A DNA stretch of 64,000 bases, taken from the NCBI RefSeq assembly GCF_900021165.1, contig NZ_FCOQ01000018.1, positions 707,285 through 771,284 on the forward strand. The letters are read 5' to 3'. Below, piece by piece: positions 24,969-34,397 of the stretch. The notes beneath the pieces are model-generated. The model saw only the letters and a list, made by a program, of their open reading frames with translations, ran no database searches and was not told the DNA's origin. A program made the translations under genes and the position numbers. The number at the start of each line of letters is the position of its first letter. Within the stretch, counting starts at the first letter, position 1. The DNA comes from Paenibacillus phocaeensis (GTDB taxonomy: Bacteria > Bacillota > Bacilli > Paenibacillales > Paenibacillaceae).

Positions 24969-27584
24969 ATGGCCGTTAAAAACGAAGTGGCTCCAAAAGC
25001 GCAGGCAACCGCACAAGATTACATTCAAACCTTGATCAACAAAGCAAAGAAAGCTTCTGAAGCCTTCATGAGCATGGATCAGGAGCAAATCGACAACATC
25101 GTGCAGGCGATGGCTTTGGCCGGTCTCGACAAACACATGCATCTCGCAAAACTGGCAGTTGAAGAAACGGGACGCGGGGTCTACGAGGACAAAATCATCA
25201 AGAACATGTTTGCGACCGAATACATCTGGCACAGCATCAAGTACGACAAAACCGTAGGCGTGATCGAAGACAATCCTTACGACAGCTTCCAAAAGATCGC
25301 CGAGCCGGTAGGGATTATCATGGGGATTACCCCGGTGACCAACCCGACGTCGACCACCATCTTTAAATCTCTGATCGCCATCAAAACGCGCAACCCGATC
25401 ATTTTCGGTTTCCACCCCTCCGCTCAAGCCTGCAGTACGGAAGCCGCTAAAATATTGCTCGAAGCCGCCGTTAAACACGGAGCGCCGGCTGACTGCATCC
25501 AGTGGATCGAAAATCCTTCCATGGATCGCACAAACGCGCTGATGAATCACCCGGACGTAGCTTGCATCTTGGCAACCGGCGGATCCGCCATGGTTAAGGC
25601 TGCATACAGCTGCGGCAAACCGGCTCTGGGCGTTGGCCCTGGGAACGTTCCTTGCTTTATTGAGAAGAGCGCAGATCTGGATCAAGCGGTGAACGACCTG
25701 ATCCTGTCCAAAACGTTCGACAACGGGATGATTTGCGCATCCGAACAGGCTGTCATTATTGAAGAACCGATTTTCGACCAAGTGAAGAAGAAAATGATCG
25801 CCAACGGCTGCTATTTCGTAAATAAAGACGAGGCTGCCAAGCTGACTGCAGGCGCCATCATCGCCGACAAATGTGCGGTGAATCCTTCGATCGTTGGCCA
25901 GTCGGCGATGAAGATCGCGGAAATGTGCGGCATCGACGTACCGGCCGGGACGAAAATTCTCGTTGCCGAAATTGAAGGCGTGGGTCCGAAGTTCCCGCTG
26001 TCCGCGGAGAAATTGAGCCCTGTGCTTGCGTGCTATAAAGTGAAAAACGCCGAGCAAGGCATCGAACGCGCTCTGGAAGTTGTTCAATTCGGCGGCATGG
26101 GCCACTCTTCGGTGATTCACTCGAACAACGAGGAAGTCATTCAGAAGTTCTCGGATCGGTTGCCAACCTGCCGGATCCTGGTGAATCAGCCTTCCTCGCA
26201 AGGCGGGATCGGCGATATCTACAACACGAACCTGCCGTCGCTGACGCTGGGCTGCGGATCGTACGGGCGCAACTCGACTTCGTCGAACGTGACAGCCATC
26301 AATTTGATCAACGTGAAAAGGGTGAATCGTCGGACCGTGAACATGCAGTGGTTTAAGGTGCCAAGCAAAATTTATTTCGAGAAAAATTCGACGCAATACT
26401 TGGCCAAAATGCCGGATATCTCCCGCGTGCTGATCGTCACCGACCCGATGATGGTCAAACTGGGTTACGTGGAAAGAGTCGAGCACTATCTGCGTCAACG
26501 GCAAACGCCGGTTGCCATCGAAGTCTTCTCCGACGTCGAGCCGGATCCATCGACAACGACGGTGGAACGCGGTACCGAGCTGATGGCCAAATTCCAGCCG
26601 GACTGCATCATCGCTTTGGGCGGCGGTTCGCCGATGGACGCCGCAAAAGGCATGTGGCTGTTCTATGAATATCCGGATACCGATTTCCATAACCTGAAGC
26701 AAAAATTTATGGATATCCGGAAACGGATCTACAAATATCCGCGCCTGGGCCAAAAAGCGAAATTCGTGGCCATTCCGACGACGTCGGGGACCGGTTCCGA
26801 AGTCACTTCGTTTGCGGTCATCACGGATAAAATCAACGGCAACACGAAATACCCGCTGGCGGATTACGAGTTGACACCGGACGTGGCGATCATCGATCCC
26901 GAGTTCGTTTACAGCTTGCCGAAGGTTGCGGTAGCCGATACCGGGATGGACGTCCTGACGCATGCGATCGAAGCTTATGTATCGGTGATGGCCAACGACT
27001 ATACGGACGGTTTAGCAATCAAAGCGATCCAACTGGTATTCCAATACCTCGAGAAATCGGCGCTCACCGGCGACAAGCTGGCCCGCGAGAAAATGCACAA
27101 CGCATCGACCCTTGCCGGCATGGCGTTCGCCAATGCGTTCCTTGGCATCAACCACAGCTTGGCGCACAAGTGGGGCGGTCAATACCATACGGCGCATGGG
27201 CGCACCAATGCGATCCTGATGCCGCACGTCATCCGCTACAATGCGAAGAAACCAACGAAGTTCGCGGCATGGCCGAAATACACGAACTTCGTAGCTGACG
27301 AGCGTTACGCGGAAATCGCCCGCATTCTGGGTCTGCCGGCACGCACGACGGAAGAAGGCGTGAAGAGCTTGATCAAGGCGATCCGCGACCTGAACAAGAA
27401 ACTGGGCATTCCGGAAACGTTCCAAGAGCTTGGCTTCGATCCGAAGGATTTCGAATCGCGCGTCGACTACCTGGCGGACCGTGCATTTGAAGACCAATGT
27501 ACGACGGCGAATCCGAAGCTGCCGCTGGTCAGCGAGCTGGCGGAAGTTTACCGCGATGCCTTCTACGGAAGATTTGAAGAATAA
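24969..27584 (+). CDS. adhE: bifunctional acetaldehyde-CoA/alcohol dehydrogenase
   Basis: 871 residues. The N-terminal CoA-acylating aldehyde dehydrogenase (1-~440) reduces acetyl-CoA, with its Cys in [10 protein letters not shown]; the C-terminal iron-dependent alcohol dehydrogenase (~455-871) has [18 protein letters not shown] and the metal-binding LTHAIEAY and [20 protein letters not shown] (positions ~725-745). Forms spirosomes in known species. ATG 24969 is set by AGGAGG at 24954-24959; ATG 24960 is too close. It makes ethanol and regenerates NAD+ in fermentation alongside pflB. Confidence 0.97.
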   Translation: MAVKNEVAPKAQATAQDYIQTLINKAKKASEAFMSMDQEQIDNIVQAMALAGLDKHMHLAKLAVEETGRGVYEDKIIKNMFATEYIWHSIKYDKTVGVIEDNPYDSFQKIAEPVGIIMGITPVTNPTSTTIFKSLIAIKTRNPIIFGFHPSAQACSTEAAKILLEAAVKHGAPADCIQWIENPSMDRTNALMNHPDVACILATGGSAMVKAAYSCGKPALGVGPGNVPCFIEKSADLDQAVNDLILSKTFDNGMICASEQAVIIEEPIFDQVKKKMIANGCYFVNKDEAAKLTAGAIIADKCAVNPSIVGQSAMKIAEMCGIDVPAGTKILVAEIEGVGPKFPLSAEKLSPVLACYKVKNAEQGIERALEVVQFGGMGHSSVIHSNNEEVIQKFSDRLPTCRILVNQPSSQGGIGDIYNTNLPSLTLGCGSYGRNSTSSNVTAINLINVKRVNRRTVNMQWFKVPSKIYFEKNSTQYLAKMPDISRVLIVTDPMMVKLGYVERVEHYLRQRQTPVAIEVFSDVEPDPSTTTVERGTELMAKFQPDCIIALGGGSPMDAAKGMWLFYEYPDTDFHNLKQKFMDIRKRIYKYPRLGQKAKFVAIPTTSGTGSEVTSFAVITDKINGNTKYPLADYELTPDVAIIDPEFVYSLPKVAVADTGMDVLTHAIEAYVSVMANDYTDGLAIKAIQLVFQYLEKSALTGDKLAREKMHNASTLAGMAFANAFLGINHSLAHKWGGQYHTAHGRTNAILMPHVIRYNAKKPTKFAAWPKYTNFVADERYAEIARILGLPARTTEEGVKSLIKAIRDLNKKLGIPETFQELGFDPKDFESRVDYLADRAFEDQCTTANPKLPLVSELAEVYRDAFYGRFEE

Positions 27585-27605
27585 GTGAACAGCCCTGAAT
27601 GAAAA

Positions 27606-27667
27606 CGTGACAAATATCACTTAATGTGATATTTGTCACAATCTTTTTAGCGGGGTTAAGCTATGAT
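27606..27667 (+). promoter_or_regulatory. pflBA promoter with two Fnr-type boxes that also form a hairpin
   Basis: TGTGATATTTGTCACA (27625-27640) is a perfect TGTGA-N6-TCACA box; CGTGACAAATATCACT (27606-27621) is a second, 19 bp upstream. The -10 TATGAT at 27662-27667 predicts a start near 27674, placing the perfect box at -41.5. The two boxes are reverse complements, so adhE transcripts could form a 14-bp hairpin here followed by CTTTTT, a possible adhE terminator. Confidence 0.78.
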
Positions 27668-27746
27668 TACAATATAAATGATCCCTCATAGATTTATGAT
27701 GGAATGAAACCCGGTCCTCAAGCCCGGGCACAATAATTGACTAAGT

Positions 27747-27762
27747 TGTGAAAATTGTCACA
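27747..27762 (+). promoter_or_regulatory. perfect palindromic box in the pflB leader
   Basis: TGTGAAAATTGTCACA, extended by T and A to an 18-bp near-perfect palindrome, lies about 80 bp downstream of the inferred pflB start and 72 bp before the start codon. It may serve a second promoter (weak TATACC at 27790-27795) or a Rex-like repressor. Confidence 0.55.
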
Positions 27763-27833
27763 AATTTTAAGGGATCATGAGGCGCGGAATATACCTTCAA
27801 ACCGCGACCACTATATAAATGGAGGGAATAAAG

Positions 27834-30095
27834 ATGTCGGTGATCGAAAAAGAAGTACAAGACGTGCAAAACGCATGGAGAGGCTTCAAACCGGGTAAAT
27901 GGATGAATGAGGTGAATACCAAGGATTTCATCGATACGAACATCACGCCTTATCACGGCAACGAAGCTTTCCTGAAAGGCCCAACATCCAACACCAAGGC
28001 GCTGTGGGATATCGTATCGACCTTGTCGAAGAAGGAGAGAGAAGCAGGCGGCGTACTGGATGTAGACGTAAATACGCCATCGACCATTACTTCTCATGCT
28101 CCTGGATATCTGGACAAAAACAAAGAACAAATTGTTGGTGTACAAGGTTCCGCGCCTTTCCAACGCACGATCCGTCCTAACGGCGGCATCCGGATGGTCA
28201 TTACCGCTTGCAAAGCCTACGGCTTCGAACTTCCGGAAGAAATCGTGGATCTGTATACGAACGTTCGCAAAACACATAACCAAGGCGTATTCGATGCCTA
28301 TACAGCAGAAATGAGAAATGCCCGCCATACCGGGATTATTACCGGTTTGCCGGATGCTTACGGCCGCGGCCGCATCATCGGCGACTACCGCCGCGTAGCT
28401 CTGTACGGCGTGGATTTCCTGATCAACCAAAAGAAACAAGAGCTTGACGAGCTGGACGTCGACGTGATGAGCGAAGAAATCATCCGCCAACGCGAAGAGT
28501 TGTCCGAGCAAATCCGCGCTTTGGGCGAGTTGAAGCAACTGGGTCAAATGTACGGATTCGACATCGCCAGACCGGCAAACAATGCGAAAGAAGCTTTCCA
28601 ATGGCTGTATTTCGGATACCTCGCAGCTGTTAAAGAACAAGACGGCGCTGCAATGTCCCTTGGCCGCGTATCTTCGTTCCTGGACGCTTACATCGAACGC
28701 GACTTGGCTGAAGGCACATTGACGGAAGAAGCGGCTCAAGAATTGGTCGACCACTTCGTCATGAAGCTGCGGATCGTGAAATTCCTGAGAACTCCGGAAT
28801 ATAACGAACTGTACAGCGGCGACCCGACATGGGTAACCGAATCGATCGGCGGGATGTCCGTGCAAGGCGTAACCCGCGTCACGAAGAACAGCTTCCGCTT
28901 CCTGCACACGCTCTACAACCTGGGAGCTGCTCCAGAACCTAACCTGACGGTGCTGTGGTCGGATAAATTGCCGGATGCGTTCAAGAAATATTGCGCGAAG
29001 GTATCGATCGAGACCAGCTCGATTCAATACGAGAACGACGACCTGATGCGTCCGATCTACGGTGACGACTACGGTATCGCTTGCTGCGTATCCGCGATGA
29101 GAATCGGGAAGCAAATGCAATTCTTCGGCGCCCGTGCGAACCTGGCCAAATGCTTGCTGTACGCAATCAACGGCGGCAAAGACGAAAGATACGGCACGCA
29201 AGTAGGTCCGGAATATCCGGCGATCACCTCCGAATATCTGGATTACGACGAAGTGATGAAACGCTTCACTCCGATGATGGAATGGCTGGCCAAATTGTAT
29301 ATCAATACGCTGAACGTCATTCACTACATGCATGACAAATACGCTTACGAACGGATTGAAATGGCGCTGCATGATCGCGACATTCTGCGGACGATGGCTT
29401 GCGGTATCGCCGGCCTGTCGGTTGTGACCGACTCGCTCAGCGCGATCAAATACGCGAAGGTTAAACCGATCCGCAACGAAAACGGCATCGCCGTTGACTT
29501 CGAAATCGAAGGCGAATTCCCTTGCTACGGCAACAACGACGAGCGCGTTGACCAAATCGCCGTGAATCTGGTGGAATCGTTCATGAGCATGATTCGCAAG
29601 CACCAAACTTACCGGAACGCCATGCCAACGCAATCGATCTTGACAATCACCTCGAACGTTGTATATGGTAAGAAAACAGGTACAACGCCTGACGGACGTA
29701 AAGCCGGCGAACCGTTCGCACCTGGTGCGAACCCGATGCACGGCCGCGATAAGAAAGGTGCCTTGGCTTCCTTGAGCTCGGTCGCAAAACTGCCTTACGA
29801 GCACAGCTTGGACGGCATCTCGAACACCTTCTCGATCGTACCGAAGGCGCTCGGCAAAGACGAAGCAACCCGGATCTCGAACCTCGCTTCGATGATGGGC
29901 GGTTACTTCGGCAGCAACGCGCATCACTTGAACGTTAACGTCTTTGACCGTGAGACGCTGCTTGATGCGATGGATCATCCGGAGCAATATCCGCAATTGA
30001 CGATCCGCGTATCGGGTTATGCGGTGAACTTCATCAAGTTGACTCGCGAACAACAGCTGGATGTTATCAATCGGACGTTCCACGGCACAATGTAA
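27834..30095 (+). CDS. pflB: pyruvate formate-lyase (formate C-acetyltransferase)
   Basis: 753 residues. Glycyl-radical enzyme splitting pyruvate with CoA to acetyl-CoA and formate. Catalytic Cys417-Cys418 in GIACCVSAM and radical Gly728 in RVSGYAV close to the C-terminus match the family arrangement. GGAGGG at 27820-27825 selects ATG 27834. It is oxygen-sensitive and is expressed behind Fnr-type boxes, with its activase gene following, completing mixed-acid fermentation with adhE. Confidence 0.97.
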   Translation: MSVIEKEVQDVQNAWRGFKPGKWMNEVNTKDFIDTNITPYHGNEAFLKGPTSNTKALWDIVSTLSKKEREAGGVLDVDVNTPSTITSHAPGYLDKNKEQIVGVQGSAPFQRTIRPNGGIRMVITACKAYGFELPEEIVDLYTNVRKTHNQGVFDAYTAEMRNARHTGIITGLPDAYGRGRIIGDYRRVALYGVDFLINQKKQELDELDVDVMSEEIIRQREELSEQIRALGELKQLGQMYGFDIARPANNAKEAFQWLYFGYLAAVKEQDGAAMSLGRVSSFLDAYIERDLAEGTLTEEAAQELVDHFVMKLRIVKFLRTPEYNELYSGDPTWVTESIGGMSVQGVTRVTKNSFRFLHTLYNLGAAPEPNLTVLWSDKLPDAFKKYCAKVSIETSSIQYENDDLMRPIYGDDYGIACCVSAMRIGKQMQFFGARANLAKCLLYAINGGKDERYGTQVGPEYPAITSEYLDYDEVMKRFTPMMEWLAKLYINTLNVIHYMHDKYAYERIEMALHDRDILRTMACGIAGLSVVTDSLSAIKYAKVKPIRNENGIAVDFEIEGEFPCYGNNDERVDQIAVNLVESFMSMIRKHQTYRNAMPTQSILTITSNVVYGKKTGTTPDGRKAGEPFAPGANPMHGRDKKGALASLSSVAKLPYEHSLDGISNTFSIVPKALGKDEATRISNLASMMGGYFGSNAHHLNVNVFDRETLLDAMDHPEQYPQLTIRVSGYAVNFIKLTREQQLDVINRTFHGTM

Positions 30096-30208
30096 GGACC
30101 TGCTGACAAGCAGCAACAATTGAAGCTGAACGATAGAATGGGGAGTTAGGCATGATCGCCTTTCTCCTCATTCCTTTCTTAGAGCTTATTATAGAAAGGG
30201 TGACGAAG

Positions 30209-30949
30209 ATGCTTAAAGGTCGCATTCATTCATTGGAAACTTTCGGAACGGTAGATGGACCGGGGATTCGTTTCGTCCTCTTTATGCAGGGCTGCTTGCT
30301 GCAGTGCCAGTATTGCCATAACCCGGACACCTGGAGCCTGACGGAAGGCAAGGAGATGACCGTGGAAGAAGTGCTCGCAGAAATCGAACCGTACTTGAGC
30401 TATTACCGCTCGTCCGGCGGCGGGCTGACGGTATCCGGCGGCGAAGCGACGCTGCAGGCGCCGTTCGTAACCGAATTGTTCCGGGAAGTGAAGAAACGCT
30501 GGAACCTTCATACGACGCTGGATACAAACGGCTACAACGAAGGGGACAAGATTCGTGATTTGCTGGATGTCACTGATTTGGTCCTGCTGGATTTGAAGCA
30601 TATCGACAACGAGAAGCATATCAAGCTGACCGGGAAACCCAATGACCGGATGCTGAAAATCGCACGCTGGCTGTCCGACCATGACCGGAAAATGTGGATT
30701 CGTCACGTTTACGTGCCGGGCATCCATGGCGATGAGCAGGATTTGCTGGAGCTGGGCCGTTTTATCGGCAGTCTGCAGGGGGTAGAGAAGTTTGAAATCC
30801 TCCCTTATCACCAAATGGGTGTTTACAAATGGCAGGAACTCGGTTGGGCGTACCCGCTCGAAGGCGTTCCTTCTCCAACGGACGAAGAGATCGAACGAGC
30901 TTATCGTTTGATTCATGAAGGCGAGCGGCAAGTTGCAGCTAATTCGTAA
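30209..30949 (+). CDS. pflA: pyruvate formate-lyase activating enzyme
   Basis: 246 residues. Radical-SAM enzyme that generates the glycyl radical on PflB. Cys29-x3-Cys33-x2-Cys36 (CLLQCQYC) binds the [4Fe-4S] cluster; SGGEATLQ is the SAM-binding GGE motif. GAAAGGGTG supports ATG 30209. It lies 113 bases after pflB and a terminator follows, so it is the last gene of the anaerobic block. Confidence 0.96.
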   Translation: MLKGRIHSLETFGTVDGPGIRFVLFMQGCLLQCQYCHNPDTWSLTEGKEMTVEEVLAEIEPYLSYYRSSGGGLTVSGGEATLQAPFVTELFREVKKRWNLHTTLDTNGYNEGDKIRDLLDVTDLVLLDLKHIDNEKHIKLTGKPNDRMLKIARWLSDHDRKMWIRHVYVPGIHGDEQDLLELGRFIGSLQGVEKFEILPYHQMGVYKWQELGWAYPLEGVPSPTDEEIERAYRLIHEGERQVAANS

Positions 30950-30997
30950 GTTCGCGTAATGTTTTCTTACACTAAAAAATGATTTTCGAACCTAAAG

Positions 30998-31041
30998 CGG
31001 TTAAACCTTTCGATAGATGTTAGGTTTAACCGTTTTCATTT
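30998..31041 (+). terminator. intrinsic terminator after pflA
   Basis: CGGTTAAACCT (30998-31008) pairs perfectly with AGGTTTAACCG (31022-31032), followed by TTTTCATTTT. Confidence 0.88.
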
Positions 31042-31108
31042 TGCAATTTAGATGATATTATCCCCTTAATAGAAAAATGTCCTCCTTATCAAAGGTGATG
31101 GCGCTTTC

Positions 31109-31114
31109 TATAAT
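31109..31114 (+). promoter_or_regulatory. -10 element for the sugar ABC transporter operon
   Basis: TATAAT about 44 bases ahead of the start codon at 31158. A -35 is not obvious, which fits activation by the response regulator encoded downstream. Confidence 0.5.
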
Positions 31115-31157
31115 GAGGGTGTATCCCATAAACGAGTTTGAGGAGGGTCTATCAAAC

Positions 31158-32549
31158 ATGAGGAAGAGTTTGGTGCTGCTGCTGTCTTTGGTGTTTATCG
31201 CATCCGCATTGTTAGCGGGCTGCGGCAATTCCGGCAACAACGGGAAAAATGCTGCCCCTACCCCGGCGAACGAAGGCCAGGGCACGTCCAATGCGGGGAC
31301 GGAAACGGAAACGAATAACGATCCGTTTGAAATTACGATCCGCCACACGCAGGTAGGGGAATCCAAGAAGTTCCGCCTGGCGATGCTGGAGGATGTCGTC
31401 AAACAAACGGAAGCCGCTGTACCGGGCTTAACCATTAAGCTGGATGCGGTTGACTCCGAAGTGAACCGCAAAGAGAAATTGCGGGGCGAAATGGCTGCGG
31501 GCAAACCGCCGGAAATTTTCGACGTATTCGGCAGCCCGGATGCCCAGCTGTACGCTAAGGAAGGCTTGATGCTGGACTTGGCGCCGATCATCGAAGAATT
31601 AGGGATTAAAGATAAATTTACGACACTCGATCCGTTTACCTTGGACGGGAAAGTGTACGGTCTGCCGATCGGCGGCTCGATCGAAGGTTACTTCTATAAT
31701 AAAGAGTATTTCGAATCCAAGGGCTTAACGGTGCCGAAGACGCTTGGGGAACTGGAGCAAATCGCCGAGAAAATCAAGGCGGACGGTAAAATTCCGTTTG
31801 CCCAATCGTCCAAGGATGCCTGGATCCCGCTGATGACGACCAACAACCTGTGGTCGTATTATGCCGGACCGGAGATCACGTACGGCTTCAAGGCGGGCAC
31901 AACCAAATGGACGGACGAGAAGATGGTCGCGGCCATTGCCAAACATCAGGAATGGGTGAAAAAAGGGTATTTCAAAAAAGGCGAGCTTGGTTTTGAATAC
32001 GCGGATATGAGAAACCAGATCATTACGGGCGAAGCGATCATGATGATGGACGGCTCGTGGGCGAACTCCGTGTTCCGCGATCCGGCCCAAGCCGGCGATA
32101 TGGTCGGCAAAATCGGCTTCTTCAACATGCCGCCGGTGAATGCAGGCGATCCGGTCGTTGTGATGCAGGACGCGAACAACGGGTACGGCTTCTCCAGCGC
32201 TGTTGCGGACGATCCGCGGAAGCTTGCCGCAGTGAAAGAGTTTATCAAGAACATGTGGACGGATGAGATGCAACTGCGCGGCTTGAAGGAAGACGGCGTG
32301 CTGCCGGCGATGAAGATGGATCTGGAGCAGATGAAGACGGCGTCCGACGACCCGTTAATGCAGGATATTTTCAAAGCGGTGAGCGAAATTGGCACTTCCT
32401 TCCCGGCGTTTGACGCACTGGTGCAAGCCGAAGTGAATACCGCGCTCAGCATGGGGATCCAACAGATTATCGGCGGTGAAATCGAGCCGGCGAAAATGCT
32501 GGAAAATGTCCAGGCGGCGCAAGATACGGCCAATGCCGCGGCGGAATAA
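31158..32549 (+). CDS. extracellular sugar-binding lipoprotein of an ABC transporter
   Basis: 463 residues. Signal peptide with lipobox ALLAGC, then a low-complexity Asn/Gly/Thr linker and a family-1 (MalE/MsmE-type) solute-binding fold, e.g. DGKVYGLPIGGSIEGYFYNK and AIMMMDGSWANS. It captures a sugar or oligosaccharide outside the membrane for the two permeases that follow. No ATPase gene is present; such importers usually share a general MsmX-type ATPase. GAGGAGGGT precedes the ATG. The downstream NagZ-like enzyme hints at an amino-sugar substrate. Confidence 0.9.
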   Translation: MRKSLVLLLSLVFIASALLAGCGNSGNNGKNAAPTPANEGQGTSNAGTETETNNDPFEITIRHTQVGESKKFRLAMLEDVVKQTEAAVPGLTIKLDAVDSEVNRKEKLRGEMAAGKPPEIFDVFGSPDAQLYAKEGLMLDLAPIIEELGIKDKFTTLDPFTLDGKVYGLPIGGSIEGYFYNKEYFESKGLTVPKTLGELEQIAEKIKADGKIPFAQSSKDAWIPLMTTNNLWSYYAGPEITYGFKAGTTKWTDEKMVAAIAKHQEWVKKGYFKKGELGFEYADMRNQIITGEAIMMMDGSWANSVFRDPAQAGDMVGKIGFFNMPPVNAGDPVVVMQDANNGYGFSSAVADDPRKLAAVKEFIKNMWTDEMQLRGLKEDGVLPAMKMDLEQMKTASDDPLMQDIFKAVSEIGTSFPAFDALVQAEVNTALSMGIQQIIGGEIEPAKMLENVQAAQDTANAAAE

Positions 32550-32567
32550 ATTTTAGTATGAAAAACG

Positions 32568-32613
32568 AGCAAGGGCGTCACCCGCCGGCAGCGGTTCAGG
32601 GGACGCCCTTGCT
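32568..32613 (+). terminator. intra-operon hairpin between binding-protein and permease genes
   Basis: A 12-bp perfect stem, AGCAAGGGCGTC (32568-32579) with GACGCCCTTGCT (32602-32613), without a T-run. Such a stem probably stabilises the upstream mRNA or partly terminates, giving more binding protein than permease. Confidence 0.7.
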
Positions 32614-32634
32614 TCCAACTACGGAGGTATTGGC

Positions 32635-33519
32635 ATGAACAAAGCGCTCAGAAGTCCTCTGATTTATAGTTTGTTTGTTCTCCCGGCATTGATCTTGTTC
32701 CTTGCCTTCTTTATCTATCCGATCTTTACGGCCGTCAATAACAGCTTTACCAGCTGGAACGGGATTTCCAAGCATATGACTTATATCGGATTCGATAATT
32801 ACGCGATGGCGTTCGAGGATCAAGCTTTCTGGAAATCGGTGCGGAACAACGTGTATTTTATTTTGTTCTCCTGCCTGATCCAGGTGCCATTGATCGTTTT
32901 CTTCTCTCTGTTAATCGCAAACGTCAAGAAGCTTAAGGGGTTGTACAAGACGGCTGTTTTTATGCCGTCCATTATGTCGACTGCCGTCATAGGCATTTTA
33001 TGGGGGTTCATCTATAACCCCGATTTTGGGCTCATGAACCAATTGCTAGGGGTGTTCGGCATTTCCCCGGTATATTGGCTGTCCGACAAAAATTGGGCGA
33101 TGATCTCCATCCTGATCACGAATGCCTGGCAGTGGACGGGGTTCTACATCGTCATGGTGCTGGCGGCCATCCTGGCGATTCCGCGCGAGTTGGACGAAGC
33201 GGCGGCGATCGACGGGGCGAACGGCATTCAACGGGCCGTCAAAATTACGATCCCGCTGATTATGCCGATCGTTAGCGTTGTGATCATGCTGTCGGTGGCC
33301 GGCGCCATGAAAGCGGCCGATATCGTGCTGGTGATGACCAAAGGCGGGCCGGCCGGTTCAACCGACGTGATGGCGACCTACATGATCCGCTACGCTATTA
33401 CCAGCTTCCGCCACGGGTTTGGCAATGCCATCGCCGTGCTCATTTTTGTGTTTACAATCATCATTACCGCCTTGTATCAAATTCTCGTTGTTCGGCGTAC
33501 AGAAAGGATTGAATACTGA
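32635..33519 (+). CDS. ABC sugar transporter permease (MalF type)
   Basis: 294 residues, six membrane helices. The cytoplasmic EAA loop that contacts the ATPase is ELDEAAAIDGANGIQRAVKI (~185-204). ACGGAGGT precedes the ATG. It overlaps the next permease gene by one base (TGATG), so the two are translated together. Confidence 0.92.
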   Translation: MNKALRSPLIYSLFVLPALILFLAFFIYPIFTAVNNSFTSWNGISKHMTYIGFDNYAMAFEDQAFWKSVRNNVYFILFSCLIQVPLIVFFSLLIANVKKLKGLYKTAVFMPSIMSTAVIGILWGFIYNPDFGLMNQLLGVFGISPVYWLSDKNWAMISILITNAWQWTGFYIVMVLAAILAIPRELDEAAAIDGANGIQRAVKITIPLIMPIVSVVIMLSVAGAMKAADIVLVMTKGGPAGSTDVMATYMIRYAITSFRHGFGNAIAVLIFVFTIIITALYQILVVRRTERIEY

Positions 33520-34346
33520 TGAGAATGCTGAAAAAGTCGATCCCGCATCTGTTTCTGATGGCTTATTTGCTCATCATTTTATATCCGTTTCTGTTCGTGT
33601 TGTTCTCCTCGGTCAAAACCGACAACCAGGCGATCGCATCGAATCCGTTTGGTCTGCCGTCGTCAATCATTTTCGACAACTATGTCAACGCTTGGGTAAA
33701 CGCCAAAATCAGCACGTTTTTCTTTAACAGCTTGTACATCGGCGTGTTGTCGGCATGCTTATCCATTCTGTTTGCCGCAATGCTCGCCTTTGCCGTCACG
33801 CGGATGCGGTACAACCGGATCAGTGCGATCTTGTTTCAGCTCATCCTGCTGGGGATGTTGATCCCAAACAACTCGCTCCTGCTGCCGATTTACGGGATGA
33901 TGCGCAACCTGAATGTACTCGACACGCATATGGCGCTCATTTTGCCTTATGTGGCCAATGCGATTCCGTTCTCGGTCATCATCCTGGCGGCGTTCTTGCG
34001 CTCCATTCCCGGTGAAATCGAGGAAGCTGCCGTCATGGACGGCTTGTCATCCGCCGGCATGTTCTTCCGAATCATGCTCCCGCTTACGGTTCCGGCGATC
34101 GTGACGGTGTTCATCATCAATTTTCTCGGCAACTGGAATGAATTTTTGCTGGCCAACTATTTCTTGTCCAGTGAAGAGTTGCGTACGCTTCCGGTTGGCA
34201 TGGTTGGCTTCCGCGACGCTTACAACACGAACTATGCGCAGATGTCCGCCGGCATTGTGTTCAGCGTTCTGCCCGTCATGATCATCTATGCGGTGCTTCA
34301 GGAAAAAATAATTGAAGGCGTCACGGCCGGCAGCGTTAAAGGATAG
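33519..34346 (+). CDS. ABC sugar transporter permease (MalG type)
   Basis: 275 residues, six membrane helices. EAA loop EIEEAAVMDGLSSAGMFFRI at ~165-184, ending with KIIEGVTAGSVKG, typical of MalG-like permeases. Forms the membrane pore with the preceding protein. Followed 51 bases later by the sensor kinase gene. Confidence 0.92.
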   Translation: MRMLKKSIPHLFLMAYLLIILYPFLFVLFSSVKTDNQAIASNPFGLPSSIIFDNYVNAWVNAKISTFFFNSLYIGVLSACLSILFAAMLAFAVTRMRYNRISAILFQLILLGMLIPNNSLLLPIYGMMRNLNVLDTHMALILPYVANAIPFSVIILAAFLRSIPGEIEEAAVMDGLSSAGMFFRIMLPLTVPAIVTVFIINFLGNWNEFLLANYFLSSEELRTLPVGMVGFRDAYNTNYAQMSAGIVFSVLPVMIIYAVLQEKIIEGVTAGSVKG

Positions 34347-34397
34347 ACGGAGGCGTGATAGAATAAGGTTAGTCTTACCATTTGGGAGCTGCCGCCG

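Noticed and set aside
24918..26963. 681-codon open frame antisense to adhE
   Set aside because: A shadow of adhE codon bias; no motifs and no ribosome-binding site.
27741..30119. 792-codon open frame antisense to pflB
   Set aside because: A codon-bias shadow of a highly conserved gene on the other strand.
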